Source of the DNA: Sporosarcina sp. Te-1
GTDB lineage: Bacteria; Bacillota; Bacilli; Bacillales_A; Planococcaceae
NCBI RefSeq assembly: GCF_017498505.1
Contig: NZ_CP071798.1
Location: 2,749,501-2,813,500, forward strand
Direction of reading: 5' to 3'
Length of the DNA stretch: 64,000 nt
Shown here: in pieces, positions 18,934 to 28,254 of the stretch
How the letters are laid out: each line of letters starts with the position of its first letter
Numbering within the stretch: position 1 is the stretch's first letter
Position numbers and translations under genes: made by a program
Notes under the pieces: model-generated
Told to the model about the DNA's origin: nothing
Database searches by the model: none
What the model saw: only the letters and a program-made list of their open reading frames with translations

Positions 18934-20598
18934 TTAGTTCTTATCTGCGTATTTCAAGTCGACATAACCGACTGGGTGGCGCAGAATACCGGTAACGCCC
19001 GGTTTTTCAAGTGTTGTCTGGTTGTAGAAGTATAGTGGGAATACAGGCATTTCTTCCATGAGAAGACGATCGGCATCCTGCAACAATTCCCAACGTTTCG
19101 TTTCGTCCGTTTCATTTTTGATATCCTCGATCAACTTGTCATATTCTGCATTGGACCATGTTGTGCGGTTCATGGAAGAGCCTGTGATGAAGCTTTCCAA
19201 TGCGTTCACAGGGTCTGCATAATCATGCAAGAAAGAGGAACGGGACATTTGATACTTAAATTCTTTTTGTTCAGAAGCAAATACTCCGCCTTCTACATTT
19301 TGCAATTCAACGTCTACACCAAGCACTTCCTTGAATTTAGACTGAAGTGCAATTGCGATAGCTTGATGCGATTCACTTGTAGAATAGGTCAATGTCACTT
19401 TCGGAAGTTCTGTATAGCCTTCCTCTTTCATTCCTTCTTCCAATAGCTTCTTCGCCTCTTCTGGATTGTAGGAAATAAGATCGCCTACCGTGTCACGGAA
19501 TTCCTTACCGTCTGGTCCAAGAAAGCCATATGCCACAAAACCGTGTGCTGGTTTTTCACCATTTTTCGTTACATACTGAACGATTTCTTCTTGATCAACA
19601 GCCATTCCGAATGCACGGCGGATCTTTGTATTTGTAAAAGGTTCCATCGATGTATTGAGGCGATAGAAATACAATCCTGCTTGGTCATCCACTCGCAATT
19701 CATCGCTGTCTTTTAACTGTGCTGCCAGTTCGGAAGGAACATCCGATAAGTCAAGCTCGCCGGCCTGGTACATTTGGTAAGCCGTATTTGAATCATTGAC
19801 CATCGCCCAGTGAACTTTATCTAATTTCACAGCGTCTGCATCCCAGTAATGTTCATTCTTCTCAAACTCGAAGCTGACATCATGATCCCATGAGGTCAAT
19901 TTGAATGGTCCGTTTCCAACGAATGTATCCGCGTTTGCATGCCATTTCGGATCAGCCGTAGCCACCTTCTCGTTGATCGGGAAGAAGCTTGGATTTGTTA
20001 TGATGTTCAAAAATGCTTCGTTCGGCGCTGTCAATTTGACGACGAACGTCTTTTCATCTTCCGCTTTGATGCCAACATCGTCCGCTGTACCTTCTTTATT
20101 ATTGTAAGCTTCTGCGCCTTCTATGAAATAAGCCAGGAATGACGCCGGAGATGCAGTATCAGGATTCAACATATGTTTCCAGGCGTACACGAAGTCTCCT
20201 GCTACAACCGGGTCGCCGTTCGACCATTTCGCATTATCACGAATTGTAAATGTATACGTCAATCCGTCGTCTGATATGTCAATCTTTTCCGCTGTTGCTT
20301 CGACAGCTTGGTGGTTCTCATCTAATCGAGTCAAACCTTCCATTATATTATTCAACGCGCTCCATGATACAGCGTCAAATCCAATGGATGGATCAAAAGA
20401 TGTCGGCTCTTGTCCGTTGTTCATAAAAAGGATTTTGTCACCGGCAGATGCCTCTTCCCCTGATTCTTTCCCTTCATCTTCTGAAGATGTATTTGCATCC
20501 GTCTTCTCCGGATCCTTCCCGGCTTCCTTGTTCGCAGTACACGCTGCAAGAACAAATACCAGCATGGCCATTGCCACAAACATCAACCACTTCTTCAT
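18934..20598 (-). CDS. dppE: Dipeptide-binding lipoprotein DppE
   Basis: A 554-residue family-5 substrate-binding lipoprotein. The signal peptide begins MKKWLMFVAMAMLVFVLAAC with lipobox LAA|C, then a charged Glu/Lys-rich linker of about 40 residues. The lobe motif is FTIRDNAKWSNGDPVVAGDF. AGGGGG precedes the ATG at 20598; codons upstream to 20709 overlap dppD and are not used. It binds di- and short peptides, including murein-derived ones, for import through DppBC. Confidence 0.93.
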   Translation of the reverse strand: MKKWLMFVAMAMLVFVLAACTANKEAGKDPEKTDANTSSEDEGKESGEEASAGDKILFMNNGQEPTSFDPSIGFDAVSWSALNNIMEGLTRLDENHQAVEATAEKIDISDDGLTYTFTIRDNAKWSNGDPVVAGDFVYAWKHMLNPDTASPASFLAYFIEGAEAYNNKEGTADDVGIKAEDEKTFVVKLTAPNEAFLNIITNPSFFPINEKVATADPKWHANADTFVGNGPFKLTSWDHDVSFEFEKNEHYWDADAVKLDKVHWAMVNDSNTAYQMYQAGELDLSDVPSELAAQLKDSDELRVDDQAGLYFYRLNTSMEPFTNTKIRRAFGMAVDQEEIVQYVTKNGEKPAHGFVAYGFLGPDGKEFRDTVGDLISYNPEEAKKLLEEGMKEEGYTELPKVTLTYSTSESHQAIAIALQSKFKEVLGVDVELQNVEGGVFASEQKEFKYQMSRSSFLHDYADPVNALESFITGSSMNRTTWSNAEYDKLIEDIKNETDETKRWELLQDADRLLMEEMPVFPLYFYNQTTLEKPGVTGILRHPVGYVDLKYADKN

Positions 20599-20666
20599 CT
20601 CAAAAGCCCCCTTTTGTATGTCTAAACGTATTCCAGCACTTTCGTGCGTACTACCCCTTATAATCT

Positions 20667-21785
20667 TTATGCAAATACATGCTTGGCCCGTGCGTCCTGC
20701 AGCCAGCAATCCACTTTATGCGTATCGGACAGCTCGGTCGTTCCAGGATACACCCGCTCGCAAACTTCCATGGCGAATGGACATCTTGCCGTAAACGGAC
20801 AACCGATAGGCGGTGCAAATAAATCCGGTGGCGTTCCATCAATCGGCTGCAGCTCTTCCTCTTTCAAGTCAAGCCGCGGAACGGATGCCAAGAGCCCTTT
20901 CGTATACGGATGCTGCGGAGAGTAGAACACTTCCCGCTTATCACCGATTTCTATGACTTTCCCGGCATACATGACCGCAATCCGATCTGCAATTTTTGCG
21001 ACCACCCCGAGATCATGTGTGATTAGAATGATAGAAACACCAGTTCTTGCTTGAATTTCTTCAAACAATTCGAGGATTTGCGCCTGGATTGTTACATCCA
21101 AGGCAGTCGTCGGTTCATCCGCAATAAGCAACTCCGGTTCACAGATCAAGGCAATCGCGATGACGATTCGCTGTCGCATCCCACCCGAAAATTGGTGAGG
21201 ATACTGCTTCAACCGTTCCTCTGGATTGGGTATGCCGACGATTTCCAGCAATTCGACTGCTTTCTTCCGTGCTTCCGCCTTACTTACATTTTGATGCGTT
21301 CGCAATCCTTCCGTAAGCTGTTCTCCAATTTTTAAGGTAGGATTCAGCGCGGTCATCGGGTCCTGGAAGATCATCGAAATATCAACGCCTTGCACTTTCC
21401 GCATAGCCCCTTTGTCCAGCTTCGTCAAATCCTTGTTTTTGAACAGGATCCGACCGCTTTTAATTCGGCCGGGCGGCTGGGGAATCAACCCCATAATCGT
21501 GTTGGCTGTCACACTCTTTCCACAACCGGATTCGCCGACAACCGCCAGCGTCTCCCCTTTATACAAATCAAACGAAACACCACGCAGCGCTTGTACCTCA
21601 CCGCCGAATGTCTTGAATGAAACATGCAGATCCTCAACAGCAAGCACTTTTTCAGAGTAATCCGGCTCACGTCTGCGCTTCTGTCCCACTTGTTTCTCTG
21701 TCATCGCCGCTTTTGGCAAAGACGGCACTTCCTCTTGTCGCTCTTTCACAAGTGCATTGGCATTCGCCAATTGTTGTTCATTCAA
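20667..21785 (-). CDS. dppD: Dipeptide ABC transporter ATPase DppD
   Basis: An ATPase with Walker [24 protein letters not shown], signature FSGGMRQR, Walker [13 protein letters not shown] and ITHD. The C-terminal Cys cluster is [14 protein letters not shown]. The frame begins about 45 residues before the first conserved strand ([12 protein letters not shown]), with a charged, low-complexity extension. The TTG at 21785 has GGAGG 8 bases upstream. A GTG at 21794 abuts the ribosome site, and an internal ATG at 21704 would shorten the extension. The start is therefore uncertain. The extension is unusual for DppD. Confidence 0.9.
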   Translation of the reverse strand: MNEQQLANANALVKERQEEVPSLPKAAMTEKQVGQKRRREPDYSEKVLAVEDLHVSFKTFGGEVQALRGVSFDLYKGETLAVVGESGCGKSVTANTIMGLIPQPPGRIKSGRILFKNKDLTKLDKGAMRKVQGVDISMIFQDPMTALNPTLKIGEQLTEGLRTHQNVSKAEARKKAVELLEIVGIPNPEERLKQYPHQFSGGMRQRIVIAIALICEPELLIADEPTTALDVTIQAQILELFEEIQARTGVSIILITHDLGVVAKIADRIAVMYAGKVIEIGDKREVFYSPQHPYTKGLLASVPRLDLKEEELQPIDGTPPDLFAPPIGCPFTARCPFAMEVCERVYPGTTELSDTHKVDCWLQDARAKHVFA

Positions 21786-21790
21786 ACCAT

Positions 21791-22726
21791 TCACCTCCTC
21801 AGTTTCGGATCGAGTGCATCTTGCATACCGTCTCCGAGGACGTTAAATGCAAACATCGTCATTGAAATGAAAAACGCCGGGAAGAATAATCTCCACCAAT
21901 GACCGGACAAAATGACCGGCAATGCATCGTTCGCCATGACACCCCAGCTGGCAAATGGTGCTGAGATTCCAAGCCCGAGGAAGCTTAGGAACGCTTCCGC
22001 GAATATGGCACTCGGTACAGTCAATGTCATTTGAACGATAATCGGACCCATCGTATTCGGCAATAAGTTGCGCCGGATAATCCGAGGCGTCCTGGCCCCA
22101 AACGACTTAGAGGCGGTAACAAATTCATAGTTTTTGATCTGAAGTACTTGTCCTCTGACAATACGCGCCATACCGACCCAGCCGGTAATCGTGAGCGCGA
22201 CAATGATTGTAGTTAAACTCGAGCCCATGATGACCATCAATAGAATAACGACAAGCAAGTGCGGAAGGCCATAAAGGACTTCAATAATCCGCATCATGAT
22301 TGAATCCGTACGGCCGCCTTTATATCCGCTGATGCCCCCATAGATAATGCCGATAAAAAAATCAATTAAGGCGGCGGCTACACCGACAAACAGCGAAACC
22401 CGGGCGCCGTACCATGTACGGGTAAAGACGTCCCATCCTTTCTCATCCGTGCCGAACCAATGCTCCGAGGAAGGCGGCAGATTCTGTTTGGCATATTGTG
22501 TCGTTGTAATATCGTGTGGCGATAGGATCGGTGCAAATATTGCAAACAAAGCAAGTAAGACCAGAAAGAATAGGCCGCTCATCGCCAGTTTGTTTTGCCG
22601 CAGACGGCGCCATGCATCCTTCCAATAAGATAAAGAAGGGCGGACTACCGTTTCTGCTTTTTCTGTGTCTTTCGCTATCGGCTTGAACCATTCGTCTTGT
22701 GCTTGTGGCGGTTGATGACTAACCAT
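21791..22726 (-). CDS. dppC: Dipeptide ABC transporter permease DppC
   Basis: A 311-residue inner-membrane permease. A soluble N-terminal segment of about 45 residues precedes the first helix. HWFGTDEKGWDVFTRTWYGA and the EAA loop SKSFGARTPRIIRRNLLPN are typical of DppC/OppC. The start overlaps the dppB stop (TAATG), and the protein ends LDPKLRR. Partner of DppB. Confidence 0.94.
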   Translation of the reverse strand: MVSHQPPQAQDEWFKPIAKDTEKAETVVRPSLSYWKDAWRRLRQNKLAMSGLFFLVLLALFAIFAPILSPHDITTTQYAKQNLPPSSEHWFGTDEKGWDVFTRTWYGARVSLFVGVAAALIDFFIGIIYGGISGYKGGRTDSIMMRIIEVLYGLPHLLVVILLMVIMGSSLTTIIVALTITGWVGMARIVRGQVLQIKNYEFVTASKSFGARTPRIIRRNLLPNTMGPIIVQMTLTVPSAIFAEAFLSFLGLGISAPFASWGVMANDALPVILSGHWWRLFFPAFFISMTMFAFNVLGDGMQDALDPKLRR

Positions 22727-23661
22727 TAGGCATCGCCCTCCTTCCGATGAAGTTTAATGCGCGGATCCAGGAATCCGTACACAATATCAACGAGGAAGAG
22801 CATGAACACGAGGAAGGCGCTATAGAAGACCGTTGAACCCATAATGACGGGATAATCCCGGTTATTGATGCTTTCCACGAAGTATTTTCCCATACCCGGT
22901 ATAGCAAAGATCCGTTCGATGACAAATGTCCCTGTCAAAATTCCCGCAAGCATTGTTCCCATAATGGTAACGACCGGCATGAGGGCATTACGCAATGCAT
23001 GTCGGAATACGATACGGAACGGGGATAATCCTTTCGCCCGCGCCATCTTCATGTAATCCTGTGTCAACACTTCCAGCATGCTGGACCGGGTCAGCCTCGC
23101 GATAATTGCTGTCGGGCCAGTGGCTAGCGCTAGAGTCGGTAAAATCATATGTTTTGGACTACTCCATGTTGCGGGAGGCAACCACTGCAAATTAACTGCA
23201 AGTTGTTGAATTAACAAAGTCGCCAATACAAAGTTTGGTACAGATATTCCGATAACTGCGAAGGCCATGGCCCCGTAGTCAATGATGCCGTTGTGCCGGA
23301 GTGCGGCAAATGTCCCTAGTGTAATCCCGGACAGTACAGCGACGAGAATGGTCACCATCCCCAGTTCAAAAGAAATCGGGAATCCTCTGGCCAATTGTGT
23401 ATTCACCGATTCATTCGGCTTCTTGATCGAGGGTCCAAAATCAAATGTCACAATAGCTTTTAAATAATTGAGATATTGAATATGTGTTGGCTGATCAAGT
23501 TTATAATACTTTTCCAAGTTCGCTTGAATGGTCGGATTGGATGTCCGCTCGTCATCGAATGGCGAACCTGGGATCGAATGCATTAAGAAAAACGTCAATG
23601 TTGCAATGATGAGGATAGTCGCAATCATCATGAAGAATCGTTTCACTATGTATATGGCCAT
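22726..23661 (-). CDS. dppB: Dipeptide ABC transporter permease DppB
   Basis: A 311-residue permease with an N-terminal helix (FFMMIATILIIATLTFFLMH), an extracytoplasmic domain, and a five-helix core with the EAA loop ARAKGLSPFRIVFRHALRNA. It ends LDPRIKLH as in DppB/OppB. It begins 12 bases after dppA in the same operon. Confidence 0.94.
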   Translation of the reverse strand: MAIYIVKRFFMMIATILIIATLTFFLMHSIPGSPFDDERTSNPTIQANLEKYYKLDQPTHIQYLNYLKAIVTFDFGPSIKKPNESVNTQLARGFPISFELGMVTILVAVLSGITLGTFAALRHNGIIDYGAMAFAVIGISVPNFVLATLLIQQLAVNLQWLPPATWSSPKHMILPTLALATGPTAIIARLTRSSMLEVLTQDYMKMARAKGLSPFRIVFRHALRNALMPVVTIMGTMLAGILTGTFVIERIFAIPGMGKYFVESINNRDYPVIMGSTVFYSAFLVFMLFLVDIVYGFLDPRIKLHRKEGDA

Positions 23662-23673
23662 GCGGCTCCCCCC

Positions 23674-24498
23674 TTAACAGAACTTGGTTTGCATGGCCAG
23701 TTCAACCATGACAAGCATCGCGCGATACGCCTCCAAAATATCCTTTGCTTCAAATTTTACAATTGTCGTCCCCGGTTCAATTTCACACCCCGGCATCAAC
23801 GCAGCCCATTCCGCCTGCCCGTAATTAGTAAACTCAATACGCAATGTCGGCTGCGCTGGTGGAACAAGAGGCTGAATGGTCGATCTCTTACCGATCGCTT
23901 CCTCTGTTTTTTCCTCTAGTAAAGCCCGAGCCTTCGTCGGATGCAATGTTTTAACTGCTGAGCGACTAATAGATTGCTTAACAGCAGCAGTCACCACGCC
24001 CGGAATGAGCGCTTCTGCTTCACGGCAGGCGCAATCATCTCCCGCAACCAGAATTACGGGTACGCCAAAGTGACCCGCCACGTACGCGTTTAATCCGAGC
24101 TCCCCGACCTGAACATCATTAATATACATATTGCGCACACCAAACGTCATCGAGTGGCTCATAACACCCGGTTGTCCAGCCCTGGCATGATAACCCGCAA
24201 AAATAGCCCCGTCGAATGTCTCATTAAGTCCCTGCACCATCGAAAGCGCTTTCAAATCCCCTGTAATTAAATCCGCATCTGGATGCAATTCTTCCACAAG
24301 TAGATTGTTCATTTTAGAATGGCTGTCATTGACCAAGACCTCTTCTGCCCCATTCCCAACTGCAGCCCGAATGATCGCATTGGCCTCCTCTGTCATAATA
24401 CGACGAGCCCGCTCATAATTATGCCTGCTCGAATCAACAAACGTATAGTCAGGCAACCCCGTAATCCCTTCCATATCAACCGAAACATACAACTTCAA
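23674..24498 (-). CDS. dppA: D-aminopeptidase DppA (peptidase M55)
   Basis: A 274-residue zinc D-stereospecific aminopeptidase acting on D-Ala-D-Ala and related peptides. The known residues fall at the canonical positions: D8 and E10 (SVDMEG), H60 (NDSH), H104 (GYHAR), H115 and E133. First gene of dpp-ykf. The start is a TTG at 24498, with AGGGGG eight bases upstream. Members assemble as a decamer in the cytoplasm. A promoter and CodY-like box lie just upstream. Confidence 0.97.
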   Translation of the reverse strand: MKLYVSVDMEGITGLPDYTFVDSSRHNYERARRIMTEEANAIIRAAVGNGAEEVLVNDSHSKMNNLLVEELHPDADLITGDLKALSMVQGLNETFDGAIFAGYHARAGQPGVMSHSMTFGVRNMYINDVQVGELGLNAYVAGHFGVPVILVAGDDCACREAEALIPGVVTAAVKQSISRSAVKTLHPTKARALLEEKTEEAIGKRSTIQPLVPPAQPTLRIEFTNYGQAEWAALMPGCEIEPGTTIVKFEAKDILEAYRAMLVMVELAMQTKFC

Positions 24499-24563
24499 CC
24501 TGCATTCCCCCTGATGTCAGAATAACACTATAAATCATTTTAATTGATTAGTAGGTAAGTTCT

Positions 24564-24592
24564 ACTGTATCAAATTTTTGAGAATATTTCAA
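24564..24592 (-). promoter_or_regulatory. dpp operon promoter with embedded CodY-like box
   Basis: Minus strand: -35 TTGAAA (24592-24587), 17-base spacer, -10 TACAGT (24569-24564). The spacer holds AATATTCTCAAAAAT (24588-24574), which differs from the CodY consensus AATTTTCWGAAAATT at 3 of 15 positions on either strand. In Bacillus subtilis dpp is a CodY target, so repression during amino-acid sufficiency is likely. The site position between -35 and -10 fits steric repression. Confidence 0.6.
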
Positions 24593-24649
24593 TGTCATTT
24601 TCTAAAGCTGGACGGTTTTATGGATATGGTCATAAAGATTCCGTACAAT

Positions 24650-24697
24650 AAAAAATCTGCGAAGAGTTTTTACTAAATACTCTTCGCAGATCTTTAT
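24650..24697. terminator. Strong intrinsic terminator after the mini-protein genes
   Basis: A perfect 13-base stem, ATCTGCGAAGAGT/ACTCTTCGCAGAT (24655-24667 and 24679-24691). On the minus strand it is followed by a T-run, and a weaker CTTTATT tail occurs on the plus strand. It insulates the mini-protein genes from the dpp promoter. Confidence 0.9.
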
Positions 24698-24703
24698 TAT
24701 TTG

Positions 24704-24868
24704 TTACGGTGTTGTTTGGCATTGGCCAGACTTGTTGCATTCTGGATTTGGTTTTGGCCATCCTCCTCCAGCTTCTTCATTGTGAGGGCCGCTTGCATTT
24801 GCAATTGGAGAAAATGCTAACATCATCATTGCGCCAATGGATAAAAGTAATGCTCGTTTCTTCTTCAT
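24704..24868 (-). CDS. Secreted mini-protein, copy 2 (54 aa, CX5C)
   Basis: A short gene with ATG at 24868, a GAGGTG site 8 bases upstream and TAA at 24706-24704. The first 25 residues, starting MKKKRALLLSIGAMMMLAFS and ending PIANA, form a classical Sec signal peptide with AxA cleavage. The mature part of about 29 residues is SGPHNEEAGGG, then WPKPNPE, then CNKSGQC and TTP. It shares an almost identical signal peptide and a C-terminal C-N-x-x-G-Q-C motif with its neighbour at 24944, so the two arose by tandem duplication. No function is recognised. The two Cys could form a small disulphide ring. Confidence 0.75.
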   Translation of the reverse strand: MKKKRALLLSIGAMMMLAFSPIANASGPHNEEAGGGWPKPNPECNKSGQCQTTP

Positions 24869-24943
24869 GTCTTATTCACCTCAAACTTTATCATTTTTAA
24901 TCTTAATTAGTTGCATTCATCACACATATACAGCTACAGCTAA

Positions 24944-25114
24944 CTAGCTTATCTTGCATTGACCTTTATCATTACATATCGGTAATGGTTTTTTTCCACC
25001 TCCACCATCAATCGGGATTGGGTTTGGGTCTATAGCTGCAGCATTTGCAATTGGTGAGAATGCAAACATCACCACTGCACCAATGGATAAAAGTAATGCT
25101 GGCTTCTTTTTCAT
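24944..25114 (-). CDS. Secreted mini-protein, copy 1 (56 aa, CX5C)
   Basis: ATG at 25114 with GGAGGTG upstream. The signal peptide starts MKKKPALLLSIGAVVMFAFS and ends PIANA. The mature peptide is AAIDPNPIPIDGGGGKK, then PLPI, then CNDKGQC and KIS. Relative to the downstream copy, the first 25 codons differ by only a few bases while the mature part has diverged except for CN-x-x-GQC and a Gly-rich stretch. That pattern is typical of secreted signals, bacteriocins or exported regulators under diversification. It shares the terminator at 24650-24697. Role unknown. Confidence 0.75.
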   Translation of the reverse strand: MKKKPALLLSIGAVVMFAFSPIANAAAIDPNPIPIDGGGGKKPLPICNDKGQCKIS

Positions 25115-25426
25115 GTCTTCACCTCCAGATTTTCTTATTATCAATAATTCTACACAAAACATTTAAAACCTTCATACTTTACTACTAATTTACATATATA
25201 CGAAAATATTATCTAACGAGTCATTTCATTGATTCTAAAATAAGTACCAAACCGTCTTACCATTTTGAGATTTATACACAAGATAGCGGAAGTCCTTATT
25301 AGACACTGGAATTCTCACGTTCAAGTGCTCGAGCGATCCTATGACCTTTCATTAAACAACCAACATTAGTTATTCGTTCTTATTGCTAGGGATGCAATAT
25401 TCACATGGATAAATATCCACATAAAT
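25115..25426. other. Gene-poor gap upstream of the mini-proteins
   Basis: About 310 AT-rich bases. The mini-protein promoter must be here, but no convincing -35/-10 pair stands out. A minus-strand reading frame at 25235-25348 (37 codons, ending NGKTVWYLF) looks protein-like but has no start or ribosome site, and could be a gene remnant. The inverted repeat TGGATA-AA-TATCCA lies at 25406-25419, next to the opp terminator. Confidence 0.4.
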
Positions 25427-25460
25427 AAAACCGCTATCCGATACACCGGATAGCGGTTTT
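25427..25460 (-). terminator. Terminator of the opp operon
   Basis: Perfect 14-base stem AAAACCGCTATCCG/CGGATAGCGGTTTT around a 6-base loop, 12 bases after the oppA stop, with a T-rich minus-strand tail. Confidence 0.92.
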
Positions 25461-25472
25461 GTATTGCCTATA

Positions 25473-27305
25473 TTACTCAGATACGCCCCATCTCCATACA
25501 TCTGCATCATCAGATCCTGGATCAATGGAATAGTTAACTACACGCTTGTTAACACCCATTAGGTAGTAGCGGTATACAGTTGGTGCAACTGGTACATCTT
25601 CAACCATTAGTTCTTGCCACTGTTTGTAAATATCTTTACGATACTCAGTATCGAATGCCTTCTCTGAAACGCCAGCTTCAAGAAGCTCGTCGTTCTTCTC
25701 GCTTGTGTAACGAGAGTAGTTGAATGAAGCGTCTCTTGAGTAGATACCAGCTGGAGATGGGTCACTACTTACACCCCATGCAGCCTGGAAGATATCAACT
25801 TTAGGATCATCTGTTTTCACCATGTCGTAGAACGAGTTCATTTCATGTAAACGTCCATCAACGAGCTGTACTTTAATACCTACGTCAGCCCAGTTTTGCA
25901 TATAGAACTGTGCAATCGGCTCAGCTGTTTCCCCACCTGACATAGAAGCGAAGTTCAATACGAACTCTTTGCCGTCTGCGTCTTCACGGAAACCATCGCC
26001 GTCAACATCTTTGAATCCTGCTTCGTCAAGAAGAGCTTTTGCTTTTTCTGGATCATAAGATGGTGTTTCAAGGTTAGAATCATGGAAGTTCTCAAATACC
26101 GGAATAATTAGTGTAGTTGCTGGGATACGTAGACCATGGTAAAGTTCTTTACCAACTGTTTCGTTATCCATTGCATACCACATAGCTTTACGCACACGCT
26201 TGTCAGCCAATTTTGCGTTTGGATCCATGATGTTTTCTTTTTTCTCATCATCATATTTACCAAGTTTGAAACCAATATATGTGTATGCATAGTCGATATC
26301 AGCAAGAAGTTCGATATTATCAATGCCTTTTGCGTTTTCATATTGGTCTACAGGGATTGAAACGATATCGATATCACCTTTTTTAAGTGATTCAAGAACT
26401 GTTGCAGAGCTTACTACTTTCAATACAAGCGATTTTACAGCTGGTTTCCCTTTGTAGTAATCATCAAAACGCTCATAAAGAACGGATTCACCTGGGACAA
26501 TTTTCTTCACTTTATATGGTCCAAATCCGATTGGGTTAACACGGATTTTATCAGAAGACTGAAGTTCTTCCATTGTTACGTCTCCAGTCATAATGTCGCC
26601 AAGATAGTGTCTTGGTGTAGCATTTCCCCAAATTCCTGATAGTAGGGATGGAGTTGCTTCTTTATAAGTAATTGAAATAGTTTTATCATCTTCAGATACT
26701 TTGATACCAGAAATATCTTTTGTTTCACCAGCATGGTACTCATCCATACCCACAACATTTTGAATCATGAATGTATAGCGAGTTCCTGTGTAATCAGGAT
26801 GGCCTAGCAATTGATAAGAGTATTGTAAATCGCTTGCTTTTAACGGCTCTCCGTCATGCCATTTCACACCGTCTTTAATAGTAATATCAATTGTCTTCTT
26901 ATCGTCAGATACCTCGTAAGTTGCAGCACCGTCGTTCGTGATCATGTAGTCGCCATCATAGTCGAAAACACTTTCATTGAAGAACTGCATGACTGTTGCG
27001 TCAGGTTGGTTTTCATAAAATACCGGGCTGAGTGTTCCTTCAAACGGAGTATCTGTTTGCAAACCGTATGTCAGTTCACCATCTTCAAGAGCCTCGCCTT
27101 TATTTGACACCTCAAATGGGAAGTCAAGACCAGCATTCGGATCTTCGCTTTCCGTGTCATCACCTTTGGATGTCTCTGTCTTTCCATTATCTTTACCTGT
27201 GTCCTTTTCTCCGGACTCCTCTTTCTCTTTGCCTGAACATGCAGCTAAAAACACGCTTAGAACAAGCAAGAGACTAGCAAGTAGCAAGAATTGCTTTTTT
27301 GCCAT
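25473..27305 (-). CDS. oppA: Oligopeptide-binding lipoprotein (OppA/AppA-like)
   Basis: A 610-residue family-5 binding protein, longer than the DppE and nickel-type proteins here. Signal peptide MAKKQFLLLASLLLVLSVFLAAC, lipobox LAA|C, then an acidic/Lys linker (about residues 24-55). ITIKDGVKWHDGEPLKASDL is the family motif. GGGGAGG precedes the ATG. It is the last gene of the D-F-B-C-A operon. It is expected to capture longer peptides, possibly including processed signalling peptides, but specificity cannot be read from the sequence. Confidence 0.9.
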   Translation of the reverse strand: MAKKQFLLLASLLLVLSVFLAACSGKEKEESGEKDTGKDNGKTETSKGDDTESEDPNAGLDFPFEVSNKGEALEDGELTYGLQTDTPFEGTLSPVFYENQPDATVMQFFNESVFDYDGDYMITNDGAATYEVSDDKKTIDITIKDGVKWHDGEPLKASDLQYSYQLLGHPDYTGTRYTFMIQNVVGMDEYHAGETKDISGIKVSEDDKTISITYKEATPSLLSGIWGNATPRHYLGDIMTGDVTMEELQSSDKIRVNPIGFGPYKVKKIVPGESVLYERFDDYYKGKPAVKSLVLKVVSSATVLESLKKGDIDIVSIPVDQYENAKGIDNIELLADIDYAYTYIGFKLGKYDDEKKENIMDPNAKLADKRVRKAMWYAMDNETVGKELYHGLRIPATTLIIPVFENFHDSNLETPSYDPEKAKALLDEAGFKDVDGDGFREDADGKEFVLNFASMSGGETAEPIAQFYMQNWADVGIKVQLVDGRLHEMNSFYDMVKTDDPKVDIFQAAWGVSSDPSPAGIYSRDASFNYSRYTSEKNDELLEAGVSEKAFDTEYRKDIYKQWQELMVEDVPVAPTVYRYYLMGVNKRVVNYSIDPGSDDADVWRWGVSE

Positions 27306-27325
27306 TTGTATTACCTCCCCTTTTT

Positions 27326-28240
27326 TTAGGCTAATCTTTGCCTTGCATCGGACGCGCGTTTAACCGCTTGACCGATATAATTTATACACAACATCATTAC
27401 TAAAATTAGTAATGCTGCAGGTAACCATACCCACCACTTATTCTGCACTAAATCTGGATTCCTTGCGAACGAGATAAGTGTTCCCAGAGAAGGCGTACCT
27501 GCCGGCAAACCAAAACCTAGGAAAGTAAGACCCGTTTCCAACCCAATATTATGTGCAAGCGTAAGTGTCATATTAACGATTACTAAGGAACTCAAATTAG
27601 GAAACATTTCAAAAAACATAATTTTCCAACTCGGTGTTCCCAACGTTTTGGATGCATTGATATAATCAAGCTCCCGTTCGGATAATGCTCTTGATCGTAT
27701 GAGCCGCGCTTTACCGAACCACATAAACGCACTCATGATAAGAATGAATGTGAATACATTATAATTCGGCACAATTACAATAAATACAATGATGAACATT
27801 AATGAAGGCAATACCATAAGGAACTCCAGTATCCGCATCATTATATTGTCAACAAGGCCACCATAAAATCCCGCAATTAATCCATATGTGAGACCGAATA
27901 AACCAGCAATTAGCGTTACGCATATGCCGATCGTAAATGAATTGCGAGTACCTATCAAAAGTTGACCAAAAACATCCCGTCCTCCATCATCCGTTCCTAA
28001 CCAATATTCGGCGGATGGCGGCTTCCATGTGCTTAGAAAATTAACTCTTTTTAATGCAACTTGGTCAATGAATAACGGAGAAGCATAGGCCGTAATCAAA
28101 ATCGCGACTAATAATATCAAGGAAATCAAAGCCATCTTGTCATGAATAATCTCGCGCCAAAGCGTCAAAGCAAAAGAAGGATTATTTTGTTTTTCCTTGG
28201 CTTTTAATTGTTTATTGTCAATCGTCATCTTGGTTGTCAT
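27326..28240 (-). CDS. oppC: Oligopeptide ABC transporter permease OppC
   Basis: A 304-residue DppC/OppC permease. A cytoplasmic N-terminal segment of about 30 residues is followed by a first helix, then YWLGTDDGGRDVFGQLLIGT and the EAA loop SKTLGTPSWKIMFFEMFPN. The start at 28240 (MTTKMTID) has GGAGG seven bases upstream. The TTG six codons earlier merely overlaps the oppB stop. Pairs with OppB. Confidence 0.92.
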   Translation of the reverse strand: MTTKMTIDNKQLKAKEKQNNPSFALTLWREIIHDKMALISLILLVAILITAYASPLFIDQVALKRVNFLSTWKPPSAEYWLGTDDGGRDVFGQLLIGTRNSFTIGICVTLIAGLFGLTYGLIAGFYGGLVDNIMMRILEFLMVLPSLMFIIVFIVIVPNYNVFTFILIMSAFMWFGKARLIRSRALSERELDYINASKTLGTPSWKIMFFEMFPNLSSLVIVNMTLTLAHNIGLETGLTFLGFGLPAGTPSLGTLISFARNPDLVQNKWWVWLPAALLILVMMLCINYIGQAVKRASDARQRLA

Positions 28241-28254
28241 ACCCTTTCCTCCTC

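Noticed and set aside
24601..24650. Second CodY box or riboswitch ahead of dppA
   Set aside because: No further consensus match or structured element beyond the terminator of the mini-protein genes.
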